Of a stretch of DNA of 64,000 bases, positions 10,130 through 21,942 are shown piece by piece. The notes under the pieces were generated by a model. That model saw nothing but the letters and a program-made list of their open reading frames with translations, had not been told where the DNA came from and searched no databases. Numbering within the stretch: the first letter of the stretch is position 1; the number at the start of each line of letters is the position of its first letter. Origin of the DNA: Pelodera strongyloides (lineage: Eukaryota > Nematoda > Chromadorea > Rhabditida > Rhabditidae); contig JAANDG010000542.1 in NCBI GenBank assembly GCA_036852015.1, forward strand, positions 1 to 64,000, read 5' to 3'. The translations under genes and the position numbers were made by a program.

Positions 10130-12500
10130 ATACTAGTCCCTAGAAAGGGTATTTCTTTGTTAGGAGCTATTTCGTCTTCCTGCAATCCTAATGTACACAA
10201 TGTTGGATAAACATATTTCCGATATACGAAACTCAAACATTGGAGGACTTGGAAAAATAGGGCAAAAACTTGAATTGTGAGAAGATGCTAAGGCATCTAT
10301 TACATATAGTGGGTTCGCGGTCGCAATGGCCCCGATCTCTTCGGTTGTGAACTTTGGCGCCGGACAATCAGAGGGGAAGTGTGACTTTTTGTCACATAAC
10401 ATACATATGTGTTGTGCAGCCTTAAAAAAATATTAATAGCAATTTGTTGAATATACACATGTTCAAAGGTTTGTCCCAAGACACACACATTATACAAATA
10501 AGGGACTTATTAATACTATATCAAAAAATACTATAACATATAATACTAACCTTATCCTCTCTTGTCACCTCTCGATGGCTTCCTTTCCGCTCGTTTTGGT
10601 ATAGAAAAGCCGCCTCCATGGCTTCCGCCATGGCGAGGCTTCTCGTTTTCGGCGCTTATTTATGAATATGTGCTTTCATTTCAGTCGAACAGTATGAGGA
10701 GATGTGAGCAGTGTGTTGGCAATAATGCCGCTTTAGGGGTCCTTTTTTATAGTAAAAATATAAAACTGATAAGATACAAAAATGACAGTGTCAACTACAA
10801 GAATTATGCCGAAAGGTATAGTGCATGAAATAGTGTATGAAATTTGTAATACTAAACCATATCGGGACGGGCCGTGAGGCACGCCCTTTTTCGGAGCCAA
10901 ATATAGCCGTAAGATTATGCTCTCCCCATACCCATAGTGTTATCGTAATATATGGCCCTTTTTGGGGGCCAAATAGAATGGCATACCAGATTTGTAGTAT
11001 TGACATTGCACATGCGGAATTGTGCCTAATCGTGCAAACTTTATCGGAAGCAAACATTGTATTGGAACGATGTACAATATGTTTATGCAGTGTATTGTCA
11101 CGATTTATTTCTTCAATATTAAATGATATGGATTTTTTTTGGCATTATGGTAGATAAATTAAGAATGAGTCAATCAAAGGTTTACTTTACCAAGATTTTT
11201 CCGGCATTTATTTAAATTGTTTCTCCGCAGAGGTTTCATCGCCAATAACGAGATCACTCCTCGTTGATGCTTTGTAGTATCTAAACGCCGTTGACAGCTG
11301 TGATTTTCAGTTCCACTTACAATAATTCATAGCCACCACACTGTTGTAACACGAGGATAGCCTATCATGTGGAATGCTCACTATTTTTCGCATTTTGTTC
11401 TTTCTTCTTGCAACTCTAGGTCTTAGGTCTTAGGTCTTAGGTGTTCAGGTTTTAGGTCATAGTGACTTGTTTGGTAACGTGTTGCAGGCAAGTAAGATAA
11501 GGGGTAGGTCGCAGGTACTACTACCACGGTATGTAGTCCATGGCCGTCCAAAATCGATATTGCTGATAACTGACAAACTGACTGTCGATATCACTGATAT
11601 CAATTACTGATATCATTTCTACAACTGGATAGACAACGAAACCCTACCATTCTTTCAACATGAACAATGTACAAACTGAAAAGTTTTTGCGCAGTGCTAA
11701 GTATAACGCCCCAGTTATATGGGTTGTTTCCCTTGTGATTATTGCCCTTTAAAGTAAGAAAAACATGTTATATTGTAGTAAATTTGATACGCCGTATTCA
11801 CCGCTGAAAGTTCTCTAGACACACCCTAGAGAACCGTGCGGCGTATCAGCCACATGCTTGCCGGTATCCTCTAAACGTTGGGCTAATTTTAGTGAAGAAA
11901 TGCATAACCTCACATACATGAAGCTAGATGAGGGAAAAATAATAGGTTTTATTAGCTGCCCGTGATAAAGTAAACTAATTAATAGTTCAAATCATGGTAT
12001 TATTTAGGTTTATCTGCGAAAAATCCGCACTAAAGCAAAGTGCAGAATATCTCCGTCATGTTTTTTTTAAAGAAGTTCTGCAATGCAATATTCAACGTCA
12101 CATAACTTTTGATATTTTGAAAATTCTCCAAGATAAAAATTTTTTTACCCGAGCAAACCTCGGTCACAATTTACCCCTCTCTCCACGCATATTGGTGGAA
12201 GGAGAGAATGATGAATGCTAATTTTTGACTTTCTCTCACTCTCTAGGTAAATTTTCTCCGAGGGGCAGTTTTCTCCAGGGGTAAATGGAGTGGTTGATAC
12301 GGCCTGGTACGCATTGCTTATCTATTTTTTGGTAGGGAAGATAAATTCGTCGACTTTGACGGCCTCGTAAATGCCCGCAACTTACCATACGTAACCAACT
12401 AGATTAAACGTGTCGGCACTAATTTCAGATATAACCGTATTAGTTGTGTACGGAACTTCGTTGCGCGGCAGAAAGTTGTGATGGAAGTGGAAATGTTGGT
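10130..12500. other. No recognisable gene
   Basis: Open frames here are short and carry no motif. Two minor features were seen: a hairpin at 10606-10652 built on CCATGGC...GCCATGG, and four heptamers TTAGGTC/TTAGGTG in tandem at 11416-11444. Nothing else is supported. Confidence 0.55.
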
Positions 12501-12622
12501 GAAGTCGGTCTCGGCTATTTGTGCCCTTACTCACGTGTGAAGCATAGATAATCCAGTGCTGAACACAAATTAGAATACTGAAAATGTCAAATAGTCGAAT
12601 TGGATCATAGAGTCACATCACG

Positions 12623-15600
12623 ATGCCTACTCACTTTTGCAAGGTTGTATTCCTAATTTGACATACCGCGTCTCCTCTATCGTACAGATGCCTAATTTAC
12701 TCGGCTTTAGTTAATGGTGTTTCCATGTATGCGAAAAACAACTGTGCGTTCCCTTCCAAGTATACAAAAATTTACCGTATTTTCCCTGAATTGAATATTT
12801 GACATGAGAAATTAATACATGGGTCTCGCGAAGTCGTAAAATACGGTAAATTTGTCCGGATACTTGGAAACCCTATAAAGCAAAATACCGGCCGGTTTTT
12901 GAAACGCATTGTGGGAAACATAATTCATATGCAGCACAGGCACATGAACATGAATTAGAATAAGAATCGAGTCACGTTCGAACAATTTTGCATAAATACA
13001 AAAATAATTCACTTATACACGATGCGTCTCGAAGAACTCGCTTCGTCCTTGTTATAATACTGTCTATAAGAAGTTTTTAGGGTCATTTTACAGTAACCGT
13101 TGTATTTTAGTTTTTACTCTTTTTGGCACTGTCCACTTATGGTGAATCTGTGGTGTCGTTTCGTAAGTTTTCTTTTTTTTTTTACTTTTTGGTAATTTGG
13201 TAACTTTCACACCTGCCGCAACGACATTTAGCTTTCCCAGAAATTTTATTCTGCCGTTGGCCGAACCAGACTCAAATTCTAATTGAAAAAAATATGCATT
13301 GAATTGGCTGTAAAATTAAAAAGCTGTATTGAATTGGCAAAAAATCTATCAATACAAACGATTTCATTTATTTACACAAAAAATATCCCCTTTAGCCTGC
13401 GCCCCAAACACATTTTTCTGCGCGATCGACGTAGTTGGTGTTGGCGTGGTATACAAATCTGCTACTCAATATATTCGATGCACATGGATGGTCTGGGTCC
13501 ATAATAACAGATCGGACTGTGACAATAGAAGATCGGAAAAGAATGAATCGCTGGATGGTAAGATAATTAGCTCTTTGGCTTGCGCTCTTTGGCTTGCGCT
13601 CTTTGGCTTGCGCTCTTTGGCTTGCGCTCTTTGGCTTGCGCTCTTTGGCTTGCGCTCTTTGGCTTGCGCTCTTTGGCTTGCGCTCTTTGGCTTGCGCTCT
13701 TTGGCTTGCGCTCTTTGGCTTGCGCTCTTTGGCTTGCGCTCTTTGGCTTGCGCTCTTTGGCTTGCGCTCTTTGGCTTGCGCTCTTTGCGCGCTTGCGCTC
13801 TTTGGCTTGCGCTCTTTTGCTTGCGCTCTTTGGCTTGCGCTCTTTGGCTTGCTTGCGCTCTTTGGCTCTTTGCGCTCTTTGGCTTGCGCTCTTTGGCTTG
13901 CGCTCTTTGGCTTGCGCTCTTTGGCTTGCGCTCTTTTGGCTTGCGCTCTTTGGCTTTCGCTCTTTGGCTTGCGCTCTTTGCTTTGGCTTGCGCTCTTTGG
14001 CTTGCGCTCTTTGGCTTGCGCTCTTTGGCTCTTTGCGCTCTTTGCTTGCGCTCTTTGGCTTGCGCTCTTTGGCTTGCGCTCTTTTGCTTGCGCTCTTTTG
14101 CTTGCGCTCTTTGGCTTGCGCTCTTTGGCTTGCGCTCTTTGGCTTGCGCTCTTTGGCTTGCGCTCTTTGGCTTGCGCTCTTTGGCTTTCGCTCTTTGGCT
14201 TGCGCTTTTGGCTGCGCTTTTGCGCTCTTTGGCTTTTGGCTTGCGCTCTTTGGCTTGCGCTCTTTGGCTTGCGCTCTTTGGCTTGGCTTGCGCTCTTTGG
14301 CTTGCGCTCTTTGGCTTGCGCTTGCGCTTTGGCTTGCGCTCTTTGGCTTGCGCTCTTTGGCTTGCGCTCTTTGGCTTGCGCTCTTTGGCTTGCGCTCTTT
14401 GGCTTGCGCTCTTTGGCTTGCGCTCTTTGGCTTGCGCTCTTTGGCTTGCGCTCTTTGGCTTGCGCTCTTTGGCTTGCGCTCTTTGGCTTGCGCTCTTTGG
14501 CTTGCGCTCTTTGGCTTGCGCTCTTTGGCTTGCGCTTGGCTTGCGCTCTTTGGCTTGCGCTCTTTGGCTTGCGCTCTTTGGCTTGCGCTCTTTTTGGCTT
14601 GCGCTCTTTGGCTTGCGCTCTTTGGCTTGCGGTCTTTGGTTTGCGCTCTTTGGCTTGCGATCTTTGGCTTGCGCTCTTTTGGCTTGCTTGCGCTCTTTGG
14701 CTTGCGCTCTTTGGCTTGCGCGCTTTGGCTTTGCTCTTTGGCTTGCGCTCTTTGGCTTGCGCTCTTTGGCTTGCGCTCTTTGGCTTGCGCTCTTTGGCTT
14801 GCGCTCTTTGGCTTGCGCTCTTTGGCTTGCGCTCTTTGGCTTGCGCTCTTTGGCTTGCGCTCTTTGGCTTGCGCTCTTTGGCTTGCGCTCTTTGGCTTGC
14901 GCTCTTTGGCTTGCGCTCTTTGGCTTGCGCTCTTTGGCTTGCGCTCTTTGGCTTGCGCTCTTTGGCTTGCGCTCTTTGGCTTGCGCTCTTTGGCTTGCGC
15001 TCTTTGGCTTGCGCTCTTGGGCTTGCGCTCTTTGGCTTGCGCTCTTTGGCTTGCGCTCTTTGGCTTGCGCTCTTTTGCTTGCGCTCTTTTGCTTGCGCTC
15101 TTTTGCTTGCGCTCTTTTGCTTGCGCTCTTTTGCTTGCGCTCTTTTGCTTGCGCTCTTTGCTTGCTCTTTGGCGCTCTTTGGCTTGCGCTCTTTGGCTTG
15201 CGCTCTTTGGCTCTTTGCTTGCTCTTTGGCTTGCGCTCTTTGGCTTGCGCTCTTTGGCTTGCGCTCTTTCTTTTGGCTTGCGCTCTTTGGCTTGCTTTTT
15301 GGCTTGCGCTCTTTGGCTTGCGCTCTTTGGCTTGCGCTCTTTGGCTTGCGCTCTTTGGCTTGCGCTCTTTGGCTTGCGCTCTTTGGCTTGCGCTCTTTGG
15401 CTTGCGCTCTTTGGCTTGCGCTCTTTGGCTTGCGCTCTTTGGCTTGCGCTCTTTGGCTTGCGCTTGCGCTCTTGCTTGCGCTTGCGCTCTTTGGCTTGCG
15501 CTCTTTGGCTTGCGCTCTTTGGCTTGCGCTCTTTGGCTTGCGCTCTTTGGCTTGCGGCAAAAGCTAGGCAGCGATTTACCGAGCTTTCGCCTCGACAATG

Positions 15601-18494
15601 CTCCGCGGCAAAACTCGTGAAGGCAGCTAGGCATTGTCTTGGCATTTGCGAGGCAACTTTGTTCAGTGGCGCTCTTCTCTTTGGATTGCGCTCTTTGGTT
15701 TGCGCTCTTTGGCTTGCGCTCTTTGGCTCTTTGGCGCAGTTTAGATCTCCTTTTATAAATTCAAATAAAATTGTAGCGGATGCAATTCTCTAAAAAAGTT
15801 TTCGGCGCTAACTGCCGCGCTAAAGCGAGGCCATGGCGCAAGCTTCCCTGAGTATTGACTGTGAACAGTGTGAACTATCTATTACAAAAATAAATTAAAG
15901 GGAATATGCACCCACTCTTTGAAGTTAAGCTATACTGATAGAAAGTACGCTACTAGCATTACTTTTCATCGATTCTACAGCCAGAAGCAAATTAATACCA
16001 AACCTACTTTTTTTTGTGGCGCATTTAAGATGGGGAAAAGTTTGAAGAATTCTCGAAAAAGTTGGTTCAAGTTGGAAACGCGAGAAAAGCGAAATGGTAC
16101 CCAATTTCCCTAGTGAACCTATCCCTTTAACTAGTGTTATTACAGAAAATCATAAGCAAAAACGTAAGTAACAAACATAAAAAACAACGTGAAAAAACAA
16201 CTTTTGTAGGCTAAATTTTTATTTCTCACATTCAGTAAACGCTAAAAATGACCCATTCAACAACAATGACCACTATTTCCAGTGACCCCATCCCTTTCCC
16301 TTTAAAGCGAAATACCGGCCGGTTTTTGAAACGCATCTCAAGTACTTGCATTCCTATGCATTTTTATGCAACGTGGGGTCATTTGGGGTCTGGTTTTTAT
16401 TCTAATTCTTGCTCATTTGCATATGCTGCATAAGAACGCAGGAGTACGCGGTATCGAATCAACGACCGGCGGCGCGGAGCGCGTGGGGTCAATTGGGGTC
16501 TGGTTTTTATTACAATTCTTGCTCATTTGCATATGCTGCATAAGAACGCAGGTGTACGCGGTATCGAAGCAACGACCGGCGGCGCGGAGAGCGTATGCGT
16601 TTCAAAAACCGGCCGGTATTTCTCCTTAATATTTTGTATCGCTCGGGGGTATCGGCTCTGGCAGACTGTGGACATGGAAAACCAGACAAAACTGCGATTG
16701 GATTGGAAAGGATCGGATAAGATACGCCATTAGTCAAGGGCGTATATATTTTCTAAGTGGTCTAATTATCGATTGGAATTACTTCACGGTAAATAATAGC
16801 ACATTTATAGAGATAGTTTATCAATTCTTTCTGGAGATGTTTCTCCAACAATTACTCACATTGTAACACCAAGTTGCAAAAAAAAACGGCGAGTCGGGAT
16901 ATTCTAATTGGGTATTGCTGCAAAAGTAGACTGACGTTCCCATGTGCAAACTCCTTGTGTTGAGCATGATCCTTTAACGAGTTGACATGAGGTCAGAGGC
17001 AGAGCGACATTGTTGCATGCTGGGACACAGGTATGATTGGCACTGCGTTCTCGTCTTCTCATTACTAAACTCAGGAATTACATAGACCAATAATACTTTT
17101 TAGAATTTTGCGGCCAACCCATCACGATCGTCAAAGGTGAACCAAAGATCGCAACTTTCTTCTGTGCGGATAGGACGCTGTGTCTCGATGCTAGACGTGT
17201 CGGAGATGGTGAAATAGACTGTCATGATGGAAGCGACGAATGCAAGATTTATATCCACTTATTCTGTTCATTACGAGCACCATAATAAATTACCCACATC
17301 AGCATTGATCAAGACCAGTTAATAGCCCGTATTCTCGGGCCGACGGAAATGTTCCGTTGGGGAATTCATTTGTGTGCAAATTTTTCGACTATCAAGACTA
17401 CCTTGAGGAAAAATTTTCATACAAATGAGTTCCCGAACGGAACATTTCCGTCGTCCCGAGAATACGGGCTAATTTGGTTATATTGTCATTTAACCTAATT
17501 GCTTGGACCAACAATTCTTGTTTGTAGTGGAGCCTTGAAACGTGGCGAATTTGGTGCGGCTCAAGATTTTCTTGTGAAATTATGCATTGTGTAATTAGCT
17601 GAACACAATTTTCTTGAAACATTTAGTCTTATGTATTATGGATTCAATTTGCCATTATGTCGTCAATGAAAGGTGATTCGATCTTGCGATATATCCTTTT
17701 TGTCTTGCATCGACACATTACTTCAGGGACTACAACGACAACATCAACTTCCACCACGACAACAACGACAACAACGACAACAACGACAACAACGACAACA
17801 ACGACAACTACGACGCCCATGACAACCACGACAACCTACACTACAGTCACAAGCACCACTTCGGCAACGAGCACCACACAGTCCGCAAAGTCGCCGACGA
17901 CGAAAACCAGTAGGCAGAACGAAGTCACAGGTAAGAATAATAATACCCTGGGGCAGATTAGCAACAGGGAAAACAGTGGAAAAGTAACCAGAATTTGAGC
18001 CTTTTCAATGTTATGTTTCAAGGGCGAATAAAGCTACTGGATCAAAAAACATCGCTGCTGCATTGCGCAACTTTTGTCTATTGATTTAACAATTAATTAA
18101 TGGACCAATTTAAACCATCCGAACAATCACCAATCGGAAAAACATTGAATGGGAATGACATAATGAAAAAGAAGGAAACATGCTTATTATAGTCTTCAAA
18201 TGAGCAATGCTTCGCTTCTAAGTTAAGTGCCATGTAGAGCTTTATTGTATATTTACCATATACACACACACTTGTGATTTAATACTTGGCGTGAGTGACA
18301 TTTTTTACATTTTTTCAATAATATCGTCGTATAGTTTCATTATAGAGGCTGTGGTGCCAGAAAACTCAAAAGAAACAGTGGAAGCCAACAGCCCAAAATC
18401 CGAGGATATGCTGAGTGAAAATATCACTAATAAGATATCCTTAATTAATGTATACGTGATTGTTTACATTTTTACGTGTTTGAGCTTTTACTAG
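12623..18494 (+). CDS. Secreted LDLa-like/threonine-rich protein, copy A (spliced)
   Basis: Spliced model from canonical sites and comparison with copy B: exons 12623-12643 (MPTHFCK), 13111-13162 (hydrophobic core FLLFLALSTYGES), 17104-17241 (LDLa-like), 17727-17930 (Thr-rich), 18346-18494 (C-terminal tail, TAG). Total 564 nt, exactly 187 codons plus stop. The exon 1 to 2 junction is phase 0; all later junctions are phase 1. Expected product: signal peptide, a small cysteine module, an O-glycosylated Thr stalk and a hydrophobic tail (SLINVYVIVYIFTC) that could be a GPI signal or membrane anchor, so a cell-surface or secreted protein. The third intron starts with GC rather than GT. A 2-kb minisatellite sits in the 3.9-kb second intron. 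No Kazal exon was found here, unlike copy B. Function unknown; transcription untested. Confidence 0.55.
12725..12880. repeat. Interspersed repeat shared with 57400-57550
   Basis: Contains AAATTTACCGTATTTTCCCTG, a block with TCGCGAAGTCGTAAAATACGG, and ends near ATACTTGG. The same blocks occur in reverse orientation at 57400-57550. It lies in the first intron of copy A, where copies C and D have no such sequence, so it is inferred to be an insertion. Confidence 0.65.
12872..13040. repeat. MITE of the AAAGC-AAATACCGGCCGG family
   Basis: Starts AAAGCAAAATACCGGCCGG and ends with an imperfect inverse of the subterminal GAAACGCAT (GATGCGTCTC). Related copies lie at 16300-16625, 29905-30130, 50244-50425 and 50859-51000. 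No coding capacity. Confidence 0.65.
13572..15556. repeat. 14-bp minisatellite, about 140 copies
   Basis: Nearly 2 kb of the unit CTTTGGCTTGCGCT, mostly perfect, with short slips (CTTTTGCTTGCGCT, partial units) that shift phase. The unit contains no stop codon on either strand, so all six frames stay open for hundreds of codons. The apparent 650-760-residue proteins (repeating LACALWLALFGLRS on plus, KERKPKSASQRAQA on minus) are artefacts. A short outlier block of the same unit lies at 15669-15737. The array lies in the second intron of copy A. Confidence 0.97.
15669..15737. repeat. Outlying block of the 14-bp minisatellite
   Basis: Four to five diverged units (ATTGCGCTCTTTGG, TTTGCGCTCTTTGG) separated from the main array by 112 bp of unique sequence. 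Confidence 0.85.
15893..16130. repeat. Degraded MITE related to 49437-49758 and 59596-60445
   Basis: Begins TTAAAGGGAATATGCACCC followed by TTTGAAGTTAAGCTATACTG, the terminus of the TTAAAGGGAATATGTAGG family. The right part contains GTTGGAAACGCGAGAAAAG and ends at CCTATCCCTTTAA, a terminus of another TTAA family. Probably a mosaic of two elements. Confidence 0.5.
16300..16625. repeat. MITE of the AAAGCGAAATACCGGCCGG family, with internal duplication
   Basis: Left end AAAGCGAAATACCGGCCGG plus TTTTTGAAACGCAT; right end is the inverse (GCGTTTCAAAAACCGGCCGG). The internal block beginning TGGGGTC and running to GACCGGCGGCGCGGAG is duplicated in tandem (about 120 bp, two copies). Confidence 0.8.
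17104..17241 (+). CDS. LDLa-like exon of copy A
   Basis: 138-nt exon after the acceptor CTTTTTAG. It reads FCGQP, then a linker, then FFCADRTLCLDARRV and GDGEIDCHDGSDE. The signature DGxxDCxDGSDE of LDL-receptor class A modules is clear. The usual fourth cysteine (xxCDG) is glycine here (VGDG), and the sixth has no clear equivalent, so at most two of the three disulfides can form. The exon ends phase 1 at GAAT followed by GCAAG, a GC-type donor where copy B has GTAAG. Confidence 0.75.
17323..17471. repeat. Small MITE with long inverted repeats, TA target
   Basis: 149 bp bounded by TAGCCCGTATTCTCGGG and its inverse, with arms of about 50 bp that include GACGGAAATGTTCCG. TA dinucleotides at both edges fit a Tc1/mariner-type target duplication. 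Located in the intron after the copy A LDLa exon. Confidence 0.8.
17727..17930 (+). CDS. Threonine-rich mucin-like exon of copy A
   Basis: 204-nt exon between CTTCAG and GTAAGA, phase 1 at both ends. Encodes almost pure Thr with a few Ser, then TSATSTTQSAKSPTTKTS. It is an ACN-repeat tract, so length is likely polymorphic. Expected to be a densely O-glycosylated stalk. The reverse-strand valine-rich frame is a shadow. Confidence 0.8.
18346..18494 (+). CDS. C-terminal tail exon of copy A
   Basis: Follows TTCATTATAG, phase 1. Encodes EAVVPENSKETVEANSPKSE, then a short linker and the hydrophobic ISLINVYVIVYIFTC, ending at TAG. The sister exon in copy B shares the pattern ENSK...NSPxxEEM...xNxTNxISLxNV. 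Likely a GPI-attachment signal or short membrane anchor. Confidence 0.75.
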
Positions 18495-18741
18495 GCCCAT
18501 TTTTACACAAAACAATATATTCGTTTATTGATTATAACCCAACGATGGCATTTATTTTTGGAAGTGCATTTCCATGTATTTTTGTGTCTTTTTGTCTTTG
18601 TCTTTACATTTATTTACCATGACATTTGTTGCACGATAAACTATACCATATGACACTATAACATATGGATATAACATATGATACTACAACAACATATGAG
18701 CAGCCACGCTGTGATAAACTGAACATCTGTAAAATGTACAC

Positions 18742-19181
18742 TTAAAGGCAAAGGGTCAGGCCCGTTTAAAATTACCCCTACTTTTGATGACTCCATCGGA
18801 TTCTCCGTTTCAAATATGGATTCAGAATTTTTCTCCAATTTTCAGTCGCAAAATTCACGCAGTATTCAGCAATTTACCATGGCCAGCCATACCCAACTAT
18901 ATATCGCAGTTGTCACGCCCCTCCGCGCTAATTGGGCAATATGCTCTATTGGGCGTGGCAATTGCGATATTGGCCAACCAGCGCGGATGGGCGTGACAAC
19001 TGCGATTGATTGTTGTGTATGACTGGCCATGGTAAATTGCTGAAAACTGCGTGAATATTACCACTGAATTATAGGGGGGTGCTCGAAAATTGGAAAAAAA
19101 TTCAGCCTACTGTATTTGAAACGGAGAATCCGATGGAGTCATCAAAAATAGGGGTAATTTGAAATGGGCCTGACCCTTTAA
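18742..19181. repeat. TTAA MITE, AGGGTCAGGCCC family, complete
   Basis: Left end TTAAAGGCAAAGGGTCAGG, right end GGGCCTGACCCTTTAA. Arms extend well beyond 100 bp and include GATTCTCCGTTTCAAATA and the GGGCGTGACAACTGCGAT motifs. TTAA at both ends suggests a piggyBac-like target. No coding capacity. Confidence 0.85.
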
Positions 19182-19859
19182 AAGTGTTTATAGTTAGTAC
19201 AAAGTGTATAAAGGTTCTTTTTTTGCAAACAACTCGATGATTAGACCTGAATTAGTGTGCGATGAGGTACTAATTGACATTTTTACACGGTGCCACTACA
19301 TATGTGAGAGGTATAAGTCTGGCTAGGTGCATATAATTATAGTTGTGCTTGCACGGTGCGAGTAAATACGAGGACCATTTGGACAACAGTATATAACGGA
19401 ACTTGGGGAGAATAGCAATGGCGATCCTAAGTCTAAGCGGCAGTCAGGCGAACATCTTTCATAGCGTGCACCGGAGGACGAGTGTATCCTAAACGACCTA
19501 AACTATGTGTCCGATCCGATTTAGTTTTTATTTAAAAATTTTTAATTAAATTTGTTTTTACGCTTCAAGAGCGTGCATCTTTATTCTTTATTCAAGGGAG
19601 TTCAATGTACAATTTCAAGGCTTGCTTATGACATGTTCCGCAGAGGTCCTGAGCAGTAGGCGACGAGTTCCAGATGGCAAATTGCTCGACGTCTTCGGGC
19701 TAGGGCCAGGAGGGATCGCCCATGATTTCCTCGCCTGGTGGTGGCTTCAAAGGGTTTATGAATTTTTTGTCCGCCCTACTTCTTAGTTGTCGAAAAAACA
19801 CTTCTGTAATAACTTTAGAACTCCAAATGTCGTTTCGTAAATGTAAATGAACATTTACA

Positions 19860-20299
19860 TTAAAGGATCGCAGTCGCTTCAAAATCGTCGTTTTTCTTCG
19901 AGTTTACTTGCATTTAGTAAAGAATAGAGAAAAATACTTTTCCAAAACCGAATAATTTGAATTCCAACTCAGGGAGTGCACAAGTAGAAAAGTAGTTCTA
20001 CTTAGCTACCGCAGGATCACGAAACGTGTTCATACAGCTTGTTTCCGATCGGGAGTATGCAAATTATTTCGGCAAATATCTGCATATTATATCTTTACAT
20101 ATATTGCAAGGGTCTGCAGGCATATCACTACACGTTTCATAATCCCGCGGTAGTTAAGTAGAACTACTTATCTACTTGTTCACCCCCTGAGTTGGAATTC
20201 AAATTATTTGGTTTTGGTAAAGTATTTTTCTTTATTCTTTACTAAATTCAAGTAAACTCGAAGCAAAATGTTGATTTTGGAGTGACTGCGCTCCTTTAA
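19860..20299. repeat. TTAA MITE, AGGATCGCAGTC family, complete (empty-site reference)
   Basis: TTAAAGGATCGCAGTCGC at the left, GACTGCGCTCCTTTAA at the right, with arms of about 180 bp around a short centre. The sister copy at 60793-61624 is the same element carrying a Helitron-like insertion, so this copy shows the uninterrupted site (TTATATCTTTACATAT at about 20085-20100). Confidence 0.88.
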
Positions 20300-21242
20300 T
20301 GCTATATTCGTCGGTTCAGAAGCCACTATGTTCCTGATTCGCGTTTAGCGGAACTCGTAACCCCAGGTTACCTCCCAAACTAGCGGGAAACGAGGGATTC
20401 TTTAGGTAGAATAGACAGATTCCAGACAGAAATAGACAGATTCCAGACAGAAATATATGCATTTCTGGAAATTGAACCGTTAGGTCGAAACTTCCTTCAG
20501 GATATACTTTAGGTAGAAAAATCTAACAAATCTCAATTCTATGCTAGGATAACTATTTAAGGTCAACAAAATGTGAAGCTAAACCTGGGTGTGAGCATGA
20601 TTTTCACAAAGTTTTCTAATGATTCTCTGTGTTTGACTCGAAATGGAGTAGAACAACATTAATTTCAAGTTTGGATAGCACAAGCAGATCATGCATATCG
20701 CACTCTTCAACTTCAAGGTATGTGAGCGTTTGGGTTTGGGTGTGATGCTGATTGTATATTAGGGTTGCTGTTATTTGAGTTTACGTTTTACTTAAGTTAG
20801 GTACTAGTTTGTAGGAATGCCCAATGTGTGGTAATTATTGTTGTTATCTTTGTAATTTTTTTGAGGTAATGTGCGAACACTCACGTTAATTTGTTCAATA
20901 TCACCCCCTTCACTTATTGTCCCGCTCATTTGATCCTCTTTGTACAACTTTTGCCAAAAATTGGCGCCTGCCAGAATCCACAAACAGCGGGTGGGCGGGC
21001 ACAGGGGCACCGGACAAGTTTCTCCAGTGTAGTTCGTATCATATTTTAAGTTGATTTTTGCACCATTGTGTAGGTGCTCTGTATTAGATTCACACAATTC
21101 GCATTTTTTTCATACAAAATGCAAAAAAAATTACGCAGGTATTTTTCAGTTTATATTCATTTATGTTGTTTTTATGTTGTTTTCCATAAAGTATTCAAAC
21201 TGTTTTGATGAAAAATCCCAAACTGGGTGCCATTTCGCTTAG

Positions 21243-21690
21243 GGAGAAGCCCACGAGAAAAAAGTTTTCCTCAATTTACTTGCACAGAATGTCCGGAATC
21301 TCAGAAATATTTCTCTGAAAACTGCATATATTTGCATCGTGATCTCGCAGAGAAATTCTATGCTAAACAGTTCGGCCAGGCACCGCAGTCAGAAAGGTTA
21401 AAATGCCTTTTTATAGTTTATATCCGTCCATTAGCATTCTTTCTCTACATAATAATTGTTAAACGAATGAAGAACATTACTACCATTATAACAAGACGTT
21501 TCCAATACTGTAATGCCAAAGAGCAAAAATTGTTTCAGACTACGGTACCTGGCCGAAATGTTTAGCATAGAATATATCTGCGAGTTCTAGATGCAAAGAG
21601 GTGCGGTTTTTCGCAGTAATATTTCTGAGATTCCGGACATTCTGTGCAAGCAACTTGAGGAAAACTTTTTTCTCGTGGGCCTCTATCTTT
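21243..21690. repeat. Foldback element with GGTACCTGGCCG arms
   Basis: Inverted arms of about 180 bp starting CCCACGAGAAAAAAGTTTTCC and converging on the GGCCAGGCACCGCAGTC / GACTACGGTACCTGGCC region. A second copy lies at 25005-25440. The overlapping short frames are shadows of the arms. Confidence 0.8.
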
Positions 21691-21880
21691 AAGGGTCTGC
21701 AGGCATCCCAACACGATTCGTAGTCCCGCGACAATTTGGTAGAACCACTTTTAAATCAATTGTTCACCCCTGAGTTAGGAGTCAGATTATTCGGTTCTGG
21801 CAAAGCCTCTGTTCTTTGCTAAATACAAATACAAGACTCGAAGCAAATTGGTGATTTTGTAGTGACTGCATCCATTTAAA
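21691..21880. repeat. Half copy of the AGGATCGCAGTC MITE
   Basis: AAGGGTCTGCAGGCAT through GAAGCAAATTGGTGATTTTG and GACTGCATCCATTTAA matches the right half of 19860-20299. The left half is replaced by the foldback element at 21243-21690. Confidence 0.7.
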
Positions 21881-21942
21881 ACCATGGCCATTCAATTGTT
21901 GCTTTTCAACCTTTCATTATATTGATGCACACATTTCATCAA

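Noticed and set aside
11416..11444. Four TTAGGTC heptamers, considered as interstitial telomere repeat
   Set aside because: The unit is a heptamer unlike the common TTAGG, TTAGGC or TTAGGG, only four copies long; treated as a microsatellite.
13329..15793. Six overlapping frames of 650-760 codons, hydrophobic on plus and Lys/Arg-rich on minus
   Set aside because: They are the 14-bp minisatellite read in different phases. The unit has no stop in any frame, so length is not evidence of coding.
17644..17829. Valine-rich minus-strand frame, and a similar one at 25726-26007
   Set aside because: Shadows of the Thr-rich (ACN) exons on the other strand.
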